64,000 nt of DNA from Stenotrophomonas maltophilia (GCF_039555535.1 NZ_CP154630.1:4229001-4293000), one strand, 5' to 3'. Shown: positions 20,332 to 29,958, counted from the stretch's first letter. Program-made: numbers and translations. Notes: generated by a model from the sequence alone, not told the origin.

Positions 20332-20540
20332 GGAGGGGTCCGCAAGGCAGTTCAGGACGACCGGCACCGCGAGGGCACCGCGCAGGTGCGCGATCCGTCG
20401 CGCAGGCCACCGGCCGCCGGGACCCGCCCGGCGCTGGAAGCGCACCGGGTTAGCGGCCGCCTGCCAACGAGGTTGAGGCGACCGCCCTACACATTCCTGA
20501 ATGCACTCAGGGACGGGACAGGAACCCGCCCCGGCGTCCC

Positions 20541-21443
20541 CTATTCGGCCACCCGATCCTTGATCCACTCCGCGCGTGGCAACACCTCGATGCTGCCTGC
20601 GGCGTACTGCTGCAGCACGGCGTCCGGCCCGAAACGCGGCTGCCACCCCAGCTCCCTGCGGATGCGGGCGCTGTCGTAGACGCGGTCAACGCTCAGCGGC
20701 AACGGCCAGCCGCGGCGCTCGAACTCGGCCAGCAGCTGCGGCACGCGCCGGGCCAGTACGTTGCGCGGCTGGGTGGCAAGTTCCAGGCAATCCTCGCGCC
20801 GGAACGGGGTTGCCGCGCAGGCGATGTAGCGGGCGAAGGCTGGCCCCTCGTCCAGCAGCAGCGCGGCATGGGCACTGGCCACGTCACGGGCGTCGATCCC
20901 ACGATGCAACCGGAACATCGCCATCCGTTCCGGCGGTTCCGGGAAGCAGCGCCCCATCCGCAGCACGCGCACGCCGAAGTCCGGTGCGGCCGCAGCTTCA
21001 GCCAGGGCCTCGGCCTGCAGCTTGCTGCGGTGGTAGATCGTTCGCGGCAACGGCTCGGTATCCTCATCGATCCAGCGGCATCCTCCTGCCACCACTGCGT
21101 GGCCGTACAGCGCAGTGGTACTGGTCAGCACGAACCGCCGTGCACCTGCCTCTCGCGCCGCCTGCAGCAGGTGCGCAGTGGCGTCCACGTTGATCTGCTG
21201 GAACACCGCATCCGGTACCAGGCCAACGTGCGGGGCATGCAGGGCCGCGGTATGGATGACCGCGTCGACACCCTGCACCGCGCGCACGACGGCTTGATGA
21301 TCGGTGACATCGGCAATGATGCGCGTGGTGGCAAACGGGCTGCGATCCAGGCCCACCACTTCATGGGCAGCCGCCAACGCACCGAAGATCGCGCGCCCGA
21401 TCCGCCCGGAACTGCCGGTCAACAGAATCTTCATTGAGTCCAT
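20541..21443 (-). CDS. NAD(P)-dependent epimerase/dehydratase (extended SDR)
   Basis: Cytoplasmic SDR-fold protein of 300 aa. The N-terminal nucleotide-binding motif is [17 protein letters not shown], followed by [21 protein letters not shown], the catalytic-type Tyr-Lys in YHRSKLQAE, and a late [16 protein letters not shown] stretch as in sugar-nucleotide epimerases. The ATG at 21434 (MKILLTG) is an alternative start three codons later. It is transcribed alone, with no sugar-biosynthesis neighbours, so the substrate is open. Confidence 0.85.
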   Translation of the reverse strand: MDSMKILLTGSSGRIGRAIFGALAAAHEVVGLDRSPFATTRIIADVTDHQAVVRAVQGVDAVIHTAALHAPHVGLVPDAVFQQINVDATAHLLQAAREAGARRFVLTSTTALYGHAVVAGGCRWIDEDTEPLPRTIYHRSKLQAEALAEAAAAPDFGVRVLRMGRCFPEPPERMAMFRLHRGIDARDVASAHAALLLDEGPAFARYIACAATPFRREDCLELATQPRNVLARRVPQLLAEFERRGWPLPLSVDRVYDSARIRRELGWQPRFGPDAVLQQYAAGSIEVLPRAEWIKDRVAE

Positions 21444-21532
21444 TCACTCGAAGCGCCCGGGAACTACCGGGATGCCTCGATTCTAGGCATGCGACAACGC
21501 ATCTGCGATAGCGCGAACGTACAACTGTGCGT

Positions 21533-22444
21533 TCATCTTGACGACTTCGGCGGCGCCAGCAGTTGACGCGCGATGAACAGCGGGTCGTCACCGCCTGCAA
21601 CGTCAGGCACGACACCGGTCCGTTCCCAGTTGCCGCCCGTGCGCAGATTGATCGGTTGCCGGTCCGGAATGCTGATCTGATAGCCATCGGGCAGCAGCAC
21701 AGGATCATCGAACATATGTGCGGCGCCACCACTGCGACCGCCGACGATGCGCGCACGTCCCTGGGCCTGCAGCGAATACGCCACGAACTCGGCCGCCGAG
21801 CCCGTGCGGCGGTCGACCAGTATCACCAGCGGCTTCAGGTACAGCGGAAGGCTTGCTGGCGGCAGTGGTACCGGAGTACGCCGGCCACGTTGCTCCAGCA
21901 CCTGCACCGCGGTGACACCCGACTCCAAGAGGGTACGCACCAGCAGGTCCGCGCTGCCATCATCTCCGCCCCCGTTCTGGCGCAGATCCAGCACCAGGCC
22001 CTGGGTATCGGCCAGCAGGGTGAACGCTGCCACCAGCCTGGGCCGTGCCAGATCGAGCGGATAGAAGGTGCTCAGCCGCAGGTAACCGATGTTGCCTTCC
22101 AGCACCCGCACCTCGCGCACGCCCGCACCATTGCTGCGTGCATCCGCACGCCAGGCCATCAGCCAGTCGTCCTGGCCGGCGCTGGCATCCACCCGCTCGA
22201 CATGGAAGTGGCCGTCGAACACGTCCAGATCCTGGTTCAGGCGCGCACTGAAGCCCTTGGGGTCCGTGCAGCTGTCCACATAGCGCTGCTGCCTCGACCA
22301 GTCACGCAGTGCATCGGCGATGCGCGCGCCTTCGGCCACGTCCAGGTAGTGCGCCTCTATTGCCGTAGCCGCCGCCTGCAGCACTGTGTCCTGGGCCGGG
22401 CAGGACGCCGCCAGCAGCGCGCCCAGCATCCACGAAACCGCCAT
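21533..22444 (-). CDS. S41 family peptidase, exported
   Basis: Periplasmic C-terminal-processing-type serine protease of 303 aa. A signal peptide (MAVSWMLGALLAASCPAQ) precedes an N-terminal helical part; the S41 core shows GYLRLSTFYPLD, LVLDLRQNGGGDDGSADLLVR and the nucleophile segment RTGSAAEFVAYSLQ, then GGRSGGA and LPDGYQISIPDRQ. No PDZ domain is visible, as in the tail-specific protease relatives that lack it. The frame extends to 22522 through the palindromic operator; the ATG at 22444 starts the signal peptide. It is divergent from a MarR gene and likely under its control. Confidence 0.85.
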   Translation of the reverse strand: MAVSWMLGALLAASCPAQDTVLQAAATAIEAHYLDVAEGARIADALRDWSRQQRYVDSCTDPKGFSARLNQDLDVFDGHFHVERVDASAGQDDWLMAWRADARSNGAGVREVRVLEGNIGYLRLSTFYPLDLARPRLVAAFTLLADTQGLVLDLRQNGGGDDGSADLLVRTLLESGVTAVQVLEQRGRRTPVPLPPASLPLYLKPLVILVDRRTGSAAEFVAYSLQAQGRARIVGGRSGGAAHMFDDPVLLPDGYQISIPDRQPINLRTGGNWERTGVVPDVAGGDDPLFIARQLLAPPKSSR

Positions 22445-22460
22445 GACCGCCCCCGCGTTG

Positions 22461-22486
22461 ATGATATATAAGCACTTATATATCAT
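22461..22486. promoter_or_regulatory. Perfect 12-bp-arm palindrome, probable MarR operator
   Basis: ATGATATATAAG CA CTTATATATCAT lies between the divergent S41 protease and MarR genes, 7 nt before the MarR ATG and 16 nt before the protease start. The AT-rich palindrome stands out in a GC-rich background and is the obvious binding site for the adjacent regulator. Confidence 0.8.
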
Positions 22487-22493
22487 TACGGCC

Positions 22494-22958
22494 ATGGATC
22501 TCCAACATGCCAGCCTGGGCACCCTGTTGCGCGCCCTGCTCGATCAGCTCGACCCGGCGGTCGAGCAGGCCTATCGCGACCTGCAACTGGACTACCGGCC
22601 GCGCTACACCCCGGTGCTGCGCACGCTGATGGCGCAGGGCCCCTGCCGCATCAAGGACCTGGCGCTGGCCTGCGGGCTCAGCCATTCGGCGCTCAGCCAG
22701 ACGGTAGCTGCGATGGTGCGCGATGGCTGGCTGCACGCCGTCATCGGCGAAGACAGCCGTGAGCGCATCCTGCAGCTGAGCCCGCACGCACTGCAGGCAC
22801 TGCCGGCGCTGCAGGCGCAATGGCAGGCCACCGCACGCGCCGCACGCAGCCTCGATGCGGATCTCGGCCAGTCGTTGGAGCAGGTGCTGCGCGAGGCACT
22901 GCAGGTTCTGGAGCAGCGGCCATTCGCGCAACGCCTGCGCGACGCCCGCCGGCGCTGA
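22494..22958 (+). CDS. MarR family transcriptional regulator
   Basis: Dimeric winged-helix regulator of 154 aa. The DNA-binding part reads YTPVLRTLMAQGPCRIKDLALACGLSHSALSQTVAAMVRDGWLHAVIGEDSRERILQLS in three pieces: helix 2, the recognition helix (SHSALSQTVAAMVRDG) and the wing (EDSRERILQLS). Flanking helices form the dimer interface. The frame is open upstream through the operator; the ATG at 22494 is the sensible start. The divergent S41 protease and the palindrome between them suggest an autoregulated pair. The ligand is unknown. Confidence 0.87.
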   Translation: MDLQHASLGTLLRALLDQLDPAVEQAYRDLQLDYRPRYTPVLRTLMAQGPCRIKDLALACGLSHSALSQTVAAMVRDGWLHAVIGEDSRERILQLSPHALQALPALQAQWQATARAARSLDADLGQSLEQVLREALQVLEQRPFAQRLRDARRR

Positions 22959-23148
22959 CACTGCGCCGGTGCCTCACCTCTTCGCCGACGGCATCTCCCG
23001 CTGCGTTCGCCGGTAAGGCCACGCCATCAACCGCGTGCGCACGTGGCGTGAAGGCCATGGCGAGGATGGCGACCTGGACTTAGCACATGATGGCCAAGCA
23101 TGGGCGCTGCCGTTGACGACGGCGCCGACCCTGCAGCAGGAGAGTCCC

Positions 23149-23442
23149 ATGACCGACCAGAATCACCGCTCCAACCGGGGCTTCGCCTCGATGGACCAGG
23201 ACAAACAGCGCGCGATCGCCGCCAAGGGCGGGCGCGCGGCGCACGCCTCCGGCAACGCGCACGAGTTCAGCCCCGACGAAGCGCGTGCTGCAGGCCGCAA
23301 GGGCGGCGAAGCGATCAGCCGCGACCGGCAGCACATGGCCGCAATCGGACGCGAAGGCGGGCACGCACGCCACGCCAATGCACGCCAGCAACAGCAGCAG
23401 ATCGAGCACGGTGCAGAGGATCCACACCCCCAGCAGCGGTGA
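23149..23442 (+). CDS. KGG-domain general stress protein
   Basis: Small hydrophilic protein of 97 aa with three KGG-type repeats: GFASMDQDKQRAIAAKGGRAAH, FSPDEARAAGRKGGEAIS and MAAIGREGGHARHA, the stress-induced bacterial acidophilic (Con-10/KGG) family. AGGAG lies just before the ATG. It ends in a Gln-rich tail. Family members accumulate under stationary-phase and osmotic stress. It converges with the MFS gene, with 11 nt between stops. Confidence 0.85.
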   Translation: MTDQNHRSNRGFASMDQDKQRAIAAKGGRAAHASGNAHEFSPDEARAAGRKGGEAISRDRQHMAAIGREGGHARHANARQQQQQIEHGAEDPHPQQR

Positions 23443-23453
23443 ACCCCGCACGA

Positions 23454-24926
23454 TCAGGCCGGGGCACGCTGCCGATACAGCCCAAGCGCCACAAGCAGGG
23501 CCAGCGCACCCGCAGCCGCCATCGCCCAACCGAACCCGCTGGCCATCGCACTGCGGTACCAGGCCAGCACCTGCGGCGTGGTGTGCATCGAGCCGGGGTG
23601 CAGGATCAGTTCACGCGCCTGCGCAACAAGCCGCTGCTGACCTGCGGCCTGCGCGGAAGCGGTGAACTGCTGTACGGCACGCTGGCCCATCAGGCTGCCC
23701 AGCAACGCGATGCCCAGGCTCATGCCTGCCTGGCGCAGCGCGTTCATCGTGGCTGAGGCAATACCCGCGCGTTCGGCCGGTGCGTTGTTCATGATTGCCA
23801 TGCCGGTCGCTGGCACTGCCAGCCCCATTCCGATGCCAAGCAGCATCAGCACGGCACCGGCATAAGCGCGCGACGTAGCCGGTTCGAACGTGGCCATCAC
23901 GCACAGCGCCCCCCCGGCCAGGGCGTAGCCCATCACCAGCGCGGCGTGCAGGCCGAGGTGGGCGACCAGACGACCGAACAGCAGCGAGACGACACCCATC
24001 AACAGGAACTGAGGAGCCAGCTGTGCGCCCGCCGCCGCGGCGCTGTGGCCCTGTGCCTGCTGGAAGAACAGCGACAGGAAGAACAGGCTCGCATAGGCGG
24101 TGAAGCCCAGTACGAAAGAGGCCAGGTTGAGCATGCCGAAGCGGCGGTCGGCAAACAGGTCCAGCGGCAGCAGTGGGCGTGCTACCCGCCGTTCGACGAT
24201 GCCGAACAGGATCAGCCCGGCAGTTGCGGCGCCCAGCGCCAGAAGCGTCACCCGGGACAGCAGGCCATGCTCGCCGATCGCGATCAGGCCATAGCACAGC
24301 GCGCCCAGCGCGACGATGCTGAGCAGCTGCCCGGCCGGATCCAGCGCGGCGTGCTGCGGGTGGCGTCGCTCGGCAATGCCCCAGGCGCCAAGCACAAGCG
24401 CCAGCAGCCCCAAGGGCAGGTTGATCAGAAAAATGCTGGGCCAACCGGCGCGCTGCACCAGTGCACCGCCCAGCAACGGGCCGAGCACCAGTGCCAACGC
24501 GCTGAAGGCGGACCAGCCACCGATAACGCGCGCACGCTGGCCTGGATCGGGAAATGCGTGACTCAGGATCGGCATCGCACTGGGAATCAACAGCGCGCCT
24601 GCCACGCCCTGCACCGCGCGGCCGGCGACCAGGGTCGAAAGGTCCTTGGCGCAGGCGCACAGCAGCGAGCCCAGGGTGAAGGTGGCGACGCTCAGCAGCC
24701 ACATCCGCCGATGACCATAGCGATCCCCCAACGGACCGGCTGACAGCATCAGCGCCGACAGTGCGATCGCATAGGCGTTGATCACCCACTGCAGGCCTGC
24801 CATGTCGGTCCGTAGCGCCTGCTGCAGGGTTGGCAGAGCCACGTTGACGATGCTGATGTCCAGCGAAGCGAGGAACGTACCGAGGTAGGCCGCCATCACC
24901 AGGGCGGGCCGTTGGAGGCGTTTCAT
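23454..24926 (-). CDS. MFS drug/H+ antiporter, DHA2 (EmrB/QacA) type
   Basis: Inner-membrane efflux pump of 490 aa with 14 predicted membrane segments. The DHA2 signatures are seen: LDISIVNVALPTLQ (motif D1), LSAGPLGDRYGHRRMWL (motif A), and the motif C-like region FSALALVLGPLLGGALV. The target compounds cannot be predicted. It is divergent from a TetR regulator, with a palindromic operator between them, a standard arrangement for an inducible efflux system. Confidence 0.9.
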   Translation of the reverse strand: MKRLQRPALVMAAYLGTFLASLDISIVNVALPTLQQALRTDMAGLQWVINAYAIALSALMLSAGPLGDRYGHRRMWLLSVATFTLGSLLCACAKDLSTLVAGRAVQGVAGALLIPSAMPILSHAFPDPGQRARVIGGWSAFSALALVLGPLLGGALVQRAGWPSIFLINLPLGLLALVLGAWGIAERRHPQHAALDPAGQLLSIVALGALCYGLIAIGEHGLLSRVTLLALGAATAGLILFGIVERRVARPLLPLDLFADRRFGMLNLASFVLGFTAYASLFFLSLFFQQAQGHSAAAAGAQLAPQFLLMGVVSLLFGRLVAHLGLHAALVMGYALAGGALCVMATFEPATSRAYAGAVLMLLGIGMGLAVPATGMAIMNNAPAERAGIASATMNALRQAGMSLGIALLGSLMGQRAVQQFTASAQAAGQQRLVAQARELILHPGSMHTTPQVLAWYRSAMASGFGWAMAAAGALALLVALGLYRQRAPA

Positions 24927-24966
24927 GCGTGGATCCCGGGGGAGGATGTGCGCGCATCCTAGCGAC

Positions 24967-24987
24967 TGACTGACCGACGGTCAGTCA
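24967..24987. promoter_or_regulatory. TetR-type operator between MFS and TetR genes
   Basis: TGACTGACC GAC GGTCAGTCA, a perfect palindrome with 9-bp arms, lies in the 112-nt divergent intergenic region. Binding here would repress both genes. Confidence 0.78.
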
Positions 24988-25038
24988 ATACGAAGAGGCC
25001 GCTAGAATGGCGGCCGTCACACCCTCATATCGCCCACC

Positions 25039-25668
25039 ATGCAGACCCCAGCTGTCGCCAGGCCTCGCACCAAGCCCGCCGAAACCCGCCGGGAGGAACT
25101 GATGGACGCCGCGCAGGCGTTGTTCCTGTCGAAGGGTGTGGACGCCACCACCATCAGCGACATCGTCGCCGCGGCCGACGTGGCCAAGGGCACCTTCTAT
25201 ACCTATTTCGCCTCCCGCACCGAGATCCTGCAGGCGCTGGCGCAGCGCTACACGCAGCAGTTCATTGGCGAGGTCGAGCGGGCCGTGCAGCAGCACCCTG
25301 CCGGTGATGGCGCAGCGCGCCTCCGCGCCTGGATCCGCGCCAACGTCGAGATCTACGTGCGCACCCACGCGTTGCATGACGTGGTGTACGCCAACCATCA
25401 CCACCACCAGCGCGGCAACGCCGAGCGCAATGCGATCCAGCAGCAACTGCTGGGCATCCTCGAAACGGGCAACGCAGCCGGACTGTGGCAACTGCCTGCT
25501 CCACAGGTCACCGCCTCGTTGATCTATGCCGGCGTGCATGGCGCCACCGACGACCTGATCGCCACACCGGCACAGGATGCCAATGCCTTCATTGCCGCCG
25601 TGGAAGTAGATTGCCTGCGCATGGTCGGCGTTCCGGCAGCTCCGACGCGCGGCGGCAGTCGCCGCTGA
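25039..25668 (+). CDS. TetR family transcriptional regulator
   Basis: Repressor of 209 aa. The N-terminal HTH is clear: RREELMDAAQALFLSKGVDATTISDIVAAADVAKGTFYTYFASRTEIL in typical order (helix 1, then the ISDIVAAADVAKGTFYTYF recognition unit). The C-terminal ligand and dimerisation part is variable and His-rich in one loop (VVYANHHHHQRGN), which might bind a metal or simply be variable. It is divergent from the MFS pump and shares its operator, so it likely represses the pump until an inducer binds. Confidence 0.9.
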   Translation: MQTPAVARPRTKPAETRREELMDAAQALFLSKGVDATTISDIVAAADVAKGTFYTYFASRTEILQALAQRYTQQFIGEVERAVQQHPAGDGAARLRAWIRANVEIYVRTHALHDVVYANHHHHQRGNAERNAIQQQLLGILETGNAAGLWQLPAPQVTASLIYAGVHGATDDLIATPAQDANAFIAAVEVDCLRMVGVPAAPTRGGSRR

Positions 25669-25683
25669 AGCAGCGCTCCCCGC

Positions 25684-26034
25684 TCAGGTGTGGGCGAGAA
25701 TGTTCAACAGCCGCCCGAACGGGTCGCGGACGAAGAAGCGACGCACGCCCCAGGGCTCGTCGGCCGGGCCATACTCCAGCGGGATGCCGGCCGCGTGCAT
25801 GCGCTCCAGCACCTGCTGCAGGTCGTCCACTTCGATCGACAGGTCGGGCACCGCAGTACCGGAACCCCCTTCGCTGGCAAAGCTCACCTGCGCCAGCGCA
25901 CTGCCCTGCCCGCCATGGGTGACGATCCACCCATGATCCATCACCACCGGCATGCCCAGCAGCCCGCCATAGAACGCTGCGGCACGCGCCGGGTCAGGCG
26001 TGGCGATGTTGGCGACAATACGTTTGACGGCCAT
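25684..26034 (-). CDS. VOC/glyoxalase-fold protein
   Basis: Protein of 116 aa with the paired beta-alpha-beta-beta-beta modules of the vicinal oxygen chelate superfamily: IVANIATPDPARAAAFYGGLLGMPVV in the first module, and LSIEVDDLQQVLERMHAAGIPLEYGPADEPWG with RRFFVRDPFGRLLNIL in the second. It is a short single-domain member such as glyoxalase/bleomycin-resistance relatives. The start at 26034 (MAVKRIVANI) follows the family; the frame runs further upstream. Enzymatic function is unknown. It converges with the TetR gene. Confidence 0.82.
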   Translation of the reverse strand: MAVKRIVANIATPDPARAAAFYGGLLGMPVVMDHGWIVTHGGQGSALAQVSFASEGGSGTAVPDLSIEVDDLQQVLERMHAAGIPLEYGPADEPWGVRRFFVRDPFGRLLNILAHT

Positions 26035-26143
26035 GCGCAGCGGCTCCGATGCGATTCCCCATCCTCGCCGCTGCGTGCATGGCCCGCAAGCGGGCTCAGG
26101 CCAGACGCCCGCATCGCCAACCGAGGCGATCGCTGAAACAGAA

Positions 26144-26170
26144 GAGCCCCGTCGATGACGGGGCTCCACG
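26144..26170 (-). terminator. Intrinsic terminator of the small Cys-rich protein gene
   Basis: Stem GAGCCCCGTC / GACGGGGCTC (26144-26166, loop GAT). Read on the minus strand it is followed by TTCTGTTTC. It is 25 nt beyond the stop of the gene at 26191. Confidence 0.65.
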
Positions 26171-26190
26171 TACGGCTCAAACGGCGCGAC

Positions 26191-26391
26191 TCACACGCCC
26201 ATGCACAGATCGACCACGCAGGTGTTGTACGCCTGCTGGCATTCACCGGCATCGGCACCACTGGCCAGGCACATCTGATACGCCCGCCAGCAGGGCTGGT
26301 CGCAGGGCTCGACCGGCCCAGCCACTGCCACCGAACCGGTACACGCCAACGCGAGTACCGCCACTGCGATCACCTTCCTGATAACACGCAT
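26191..26391 (-). CDS. Small secreted cysteine-rich protein, 66 aa
   Basis: Exported small protein: signal peptide MRVIRKVIAVAVLALACTGSVAVAG, then a 40-residue mature part with five cysteines (EPCDQPCWRAYQMCLASG, GECQQAYNTCVVDLCMG). The C-x3-C and C-x10-C spacings suggest disulphides in the periplasm or outside. The ATG at 26391 is 8 nt after AAGGAG; earlier GTG/ATG codons at 26400/26397 are too close to it. I do not recognise the family. Confidence 0.68.
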   Translation of the reverse strand: MRVIRKVIAVAVLALACTGSVAVAGPVEPCDQPCWRAYQMCLASGADAGECQQAYNTCVVDLCMGV

Positions 26392-26579
26392 CGCCATCAC
26401 TCCTTGATAAGCCTGGTGAGCCCAGGCCGGACCACGTTAGCGAGGACATGGGGAGGCGGAGTGAAGCCCTCTGTCACGCATACTTAACCCGTTCACAATT
26501 TTCCTTTCACATTCATGGGGGATATCGCCACAGATTGGCGTTAACGGCCTTGTTGTCCGTCCATCAAGGAAGTTGCCCG

Positions 26580-29500
26580 ATGAATCACCCGCTGCACGGC
26601 CGTTCGTCCCACTCCCGCTCCCCGCTGCACAGCCGCCTCGCCCTGGCGGTGTCCAGCGCTCTGTTGCTTGCAGCCGCATCGCCCGTCATGGCCAGCGAAG
26701 CGCTCGACGCATGGCAGCAGCAGCGCCAGCTGCAGGCGGCCTGGGCACAGCCCGCCGTCAGCGCGCCTGCAGCACCGACGGCCACCACGCCAGCCGCAAC
26801 CGGCACCGCCCTGCTCGGCAATCCGGGCGATGCCGCCAGCTGGCGCAGCGATGAGTTCAACGCCGACTGGGGACTGGGTGCGATGGGCGCCGACTACGCG
26901 TATGCCCGCGGCCTGACCGGCAAGGGCGTGCGCCTGGCGCTGTTCGACACCGGCTCGGCACTGGCTCACCCCGAATTCGCCGGCCGCAACACCTCCAGCA
27001 TCACCATCGGCCCGAACTGTGCGTCACCGGGAACCGTCGGCGGTACCGGCGCGTGCAGCCAGACACAGGGGGATCAACCGGGTATCAACTACTACACGCT
27101 CGGCGCGGGCGTGCCTGCTTCCCTGCAGGCCAACATCATTGCCGCAGGCCGTGAATGGGGTTTCCGCTATGCCGATCACGGCACGCATGTCCTCGGAACC
27201 ATTGGCGCCAATCGCAATGGCACGGGGATGCACGGCGTCGCCTTCGGTGCCGATCTGACGACCGCCCGTGTATTTGGTGACACTTACTACGAGTGGAGGC
27301 GCCAGGCGAGCGGAGGCTACCTGCCTGAAGCCGTGGAACGGACGGACCCCGACGACGCAGCCACGCTGGACATGTACGCACAGCTGCAGGCACAGGGCGT
27401 GCGTGCCATCAATCACAGCTGGGGCATCTCCACCCGGAACATGACCGTTGCCGCGCTGGATGCCCAGTACGCACGCATCGGCGCCGGCTACGACGTATAC
27501 GGAAGCATCTACAAGGACAGTGCGAACGCCGCTGCTTCGCAGTTGATCCAGGTCTGGTCGGCCGGCAATGGCAGCGGCGCCGTTGCCGGCATCACCGCGG
27601 CGTTGCCGCGCTGGAAGCCGGAGATCGAGCCCTACTGGCTGGCCGTCGCCAACGTTCGCCAGCCCAATGCAGCCAATGGCGAAACCGACTACGTGATCAA
27701 CGCAGGCTCGAGCATCTGCGGCGCTGCAGCCAACTGGTGCATTTCCGCGCCCGGCACGGCAATCCTGAGCACCATCGTTTCCGGTGACATCCGGGGACGT
27801 CTGGAGAAGACCGCAGACTACGTCCGTCTTCTCATCGACAGCCAGAATCCCACGTACGACTACGGCCAGAAGACCGGTACTTCCATGGCCGCCCCCCATA
27901 TCACCGGTGCACTCGGCCTGTTGATCGAGCGCTTCCCCTACCTGAACAACGCCCAGGTGCGCGACGTCCTGCTGACCACCGCGCGCGATCTGGGTGCCGC
28001 AGGCGTCGACCCGATCTATGGCTGGGGCATGGTTGACCTGCGCAGGGCCATCGAGGGCTATGGCTCGCTGCGCGTGGATACCAGCGTGGTGATGAACCAG
28101 AAGGCCGGTGGCCTGAAGGTGTGGGAAGGCGATGCCTGGGACGACTGGACCAATGACATCGGCGGCCCCGGCAGGCTGACCAAATCCGGTATCGGTTGGC
28201 TGCGCCTGAGCGGCAACAACAGCTTCAACGGCACGTTGCTGCGCGAGGGTACGCTGGAGCTGAACGGCACCAACACCCTCACCTCCGCGGTCGAGGTGCA
28301 GGCCGGGCAATTCCTGCTCAACGGCAGCCTGGTCGCCACCGCACTCATCACCACGGGTGGCGTCAGCACAGTCAGCGCCGGCGGCGTGCTGAAGGACGGC
28401 AACCTGACCGTCAACGGCGGCGTGGTGTCCTTCAACGGCATGCAGACCGGCGGCACCACCACGGTCGGCAGCAACGGCCTGCTGAAGGGTATCGGCACGT
28501 TGGGCAGCACCCGGGTGGACGGCACCATCGCCCCCGGCAATTCGATCGGCACGCTGACCGTCAACGGCAACTACGTGCAGGGCCCGACCGGCGTCTACGC
28601 CGCCGAACTCGCGCCTGGCGGGCGCAGCGACAAGTTGCATGTGACCGGTACCGCCACCCTCGGCGGCACCCTGGTCGCGTTGCCGGAACCGGGCATCTAC
28701 TATCTCGGCGAGCAGTTCAACTTCATCCGCGCCGACGGTGGCATCAACGGCCAGTTCGCGAAAACCGACTTCAGCGCGTTCTCGCCGTTCCTGAAGTTCA
28801 GCCTCGCCTACGGTACCAATGGCACCCGCATCGACGTGGCGCGTGGCGCCACGCTGGCCAGTGCAGCCACCACGCCGAACCAGCGCGCGGTAGCGACGGC
28901 CGCCGATCTTCTGGCAATCAGCCAGGGCCTGCCCAAGCCGCTGACCCAGCTGTTCCCGCAGCAGGTTGGCGGCGTGCTCGACGGCCTCAGCGGCGAACTG
29001 CACGCAGCTACGCCGCTCGCACTGGTGGAAGGCAGCCGCTACGTACGCGATGCTGCGCTGTCGCGCGGTGCAGGGGCAGTCGCGCCGGGCGCCGATGCGG
29101 GCGACGCCACCGGCGCCTGGGTGCAGGCTCTGGGCGGCAACAGCAAGCTGGACGGCAACAGCAACACCGCCCGCACCGAAGCCAACAGCAACGGCCTGCT
29201 GGTCGGTATCGACCGCGAGTTCTCCGGCTGGCAGGTCGGCGTGCTGGCTGGCACCGGCCGCACCGACGTCAAGCAGCAGGCCCGTCGTGCCAAGTCGAAG
29301 ATCGACAACACCCACTTCGGTGCATATGCCAGTCACAACTGGGGCGGCTTCGGCCTGCGTGGCGGCGTCGCCTGGAGCAAGCACAAGGTGAAGAGCACCC
29401 GCGATGTCGACTTCGCAGGGTTCAGCGACAGCCTGAGCGCACGCTACAACGCGCATACCCGCCAGGCCTTCATCGAAGCCGGCTACCGCTTTGGTGACCC

Positions 29501-29936
29501 GGAGGCCGGGCTGGAACCTTACCTGCAGGTCGCCCGCGTGGAGGTGGACCTGAAGCAGATCAACGAGCGCGGTGGTGCAGCCGCCCTGCACGGCAAGGTG
29601 GACGACACCAGCACCACGATCGCCACCGCTGGCCTGCGCTTCGACAAGGGCCTGAAGGCATCGTTCCAGAAGGACAGCTGGCTGCACCTGCGTGGTGGCG
29701 TGGGCTATCGCCGCGCCTCGGGCGACCGCAGCCAGCTGGGCAACCTTGCCTTCGCCAACAACAGCACCGCGTTCGCGGTCGAAGGCGCGCCGATTGCCGA
29801 CAGCGCCGTGGTGGCCGAGCTGGGGTTGTCGGCGTGGCTGACCCCGCGCCAGCAGCTGGAGCTGGGTTACAGCGGCCAGTACGGCAGTGAAAGCCGCGAC
29901 CACAGCGCCAACATGCGCTGGTCGGTTCGCTTCTAG
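26580..29936 (+). CDS. Subtilisin-like serine protease autotransporter
   Basis: Type V secreted protease of 1118 aa. A long signal peptide (about residues 1-40) is followed by an S8 subtilase domain with the catalytic triad Asp123 (LALFDTGS), His200 (ADHGTHVLGT) and Ser435 (GTSMAAPHITGAL). A passenger-associated beta-helix with SGNNSFNGTLLREGTLELNG and repeated GG-rich turns spans about 530-750. The last about 270 residues are the autotransporter barrel (GAWVQALGGNSKLDGN, GVLAGTGRTD, RQAFIEAGYRFG) ending NMRWSVRF. AAGGAAG lies before the ATG. It probably cleaves host or environmental proteins at the cell surface; the substrate is unknown. Confidence 0.93.
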   Translation: MNHPLHGRSSHSRSPLHSRLALAVSSALLLAAASPVMASEALDAWQQQRQLQAAWAQPAVSAPAAPTATTPAATGTALLGNPGDAASWRSDEFNADWGLGAMGADYAYARGLTGKGVRLALFDTGSALAHPEFAGRNTSSITIGPNCASPGTVGGTGACSQTQGDQPGINYYTLGAGVPASLQANIIAAGREWGFRYADHGTHVLGTIGANRNGTGMHGVAFGADLTTARVFGDTYYEWRRQASGGYLPEAVERTDPDDAATLDMYAQLQAQGVRAINHSWGISTRNMTVAALDAQYARIGAGYDVYGSIYKDSANAAASQLIQVWSAGNGSGAVAGITAALPRWKPEIEPYWLAVANVRQPNAANGETDYVINAGSSICGAAANWCISAPGTAILSTIVSGDIRGRLEKTADYVRLLIDSQNPTYDYGQKTGTSMAAPHITGALGLLIERFPYLNNAQVRDVLLTTARDLGAAGVDPIYGWGMVDLRRAIEGYGSLRVDTSVVMNQKAGGLKVWEGDAWDDWTNDIGGPGRLTKSGIGWLRLSGNNSFNGTLLREGTLELNGTNTLTSAVEVQAGQFLLNGSLVATALITTGGVSTVSAGGVLKDGNLTVNGGVVSFNGMQTGGTTTVGSNGLLKGIGTLGSTRVDGTIAPGNSIGTLTVNGNYVQGPTGVYAAELAPGGRSDKLHVTGTATLGGTLVALPEPGIYYLGEQFNFIRADGGINGQFAKTDFSAFSPFLKFSLAYGTNGTRIDVARGATLASAATTPNQRAVATAADLLAISQGLPKPLTQLFPQQVGGVLDGLSGELHAATPLALVEGSRYVRDAALSRGAGAVAPGADAGDATGAWVQALGGNSKLDGNSNTARTEANSNGLLVGIDREFSGWQVGVLAGTGRTDVKQQARRAKSKIDNTHFGAYASHNWGGFGLRGGVAWSKHKVKSTRDVDFAGFSDSLSARYNAHTRQAFIEAGYRFGDPEAGLEPYLQVARVEVDLKQINERGGAAALHGKVDDTSTTIATAGLRFDKGLKASFQKDSWLHLRGGVGYRRASGDRSQLGNLAFANNSTAFAVEGAPIADSAVVAELGLSAWLTPRQQLELGYSGQYGSESRDHSANMRWSVRF

Positions 29937-29958
29937 ACGCGTGTTCTCTTGACGGTTT

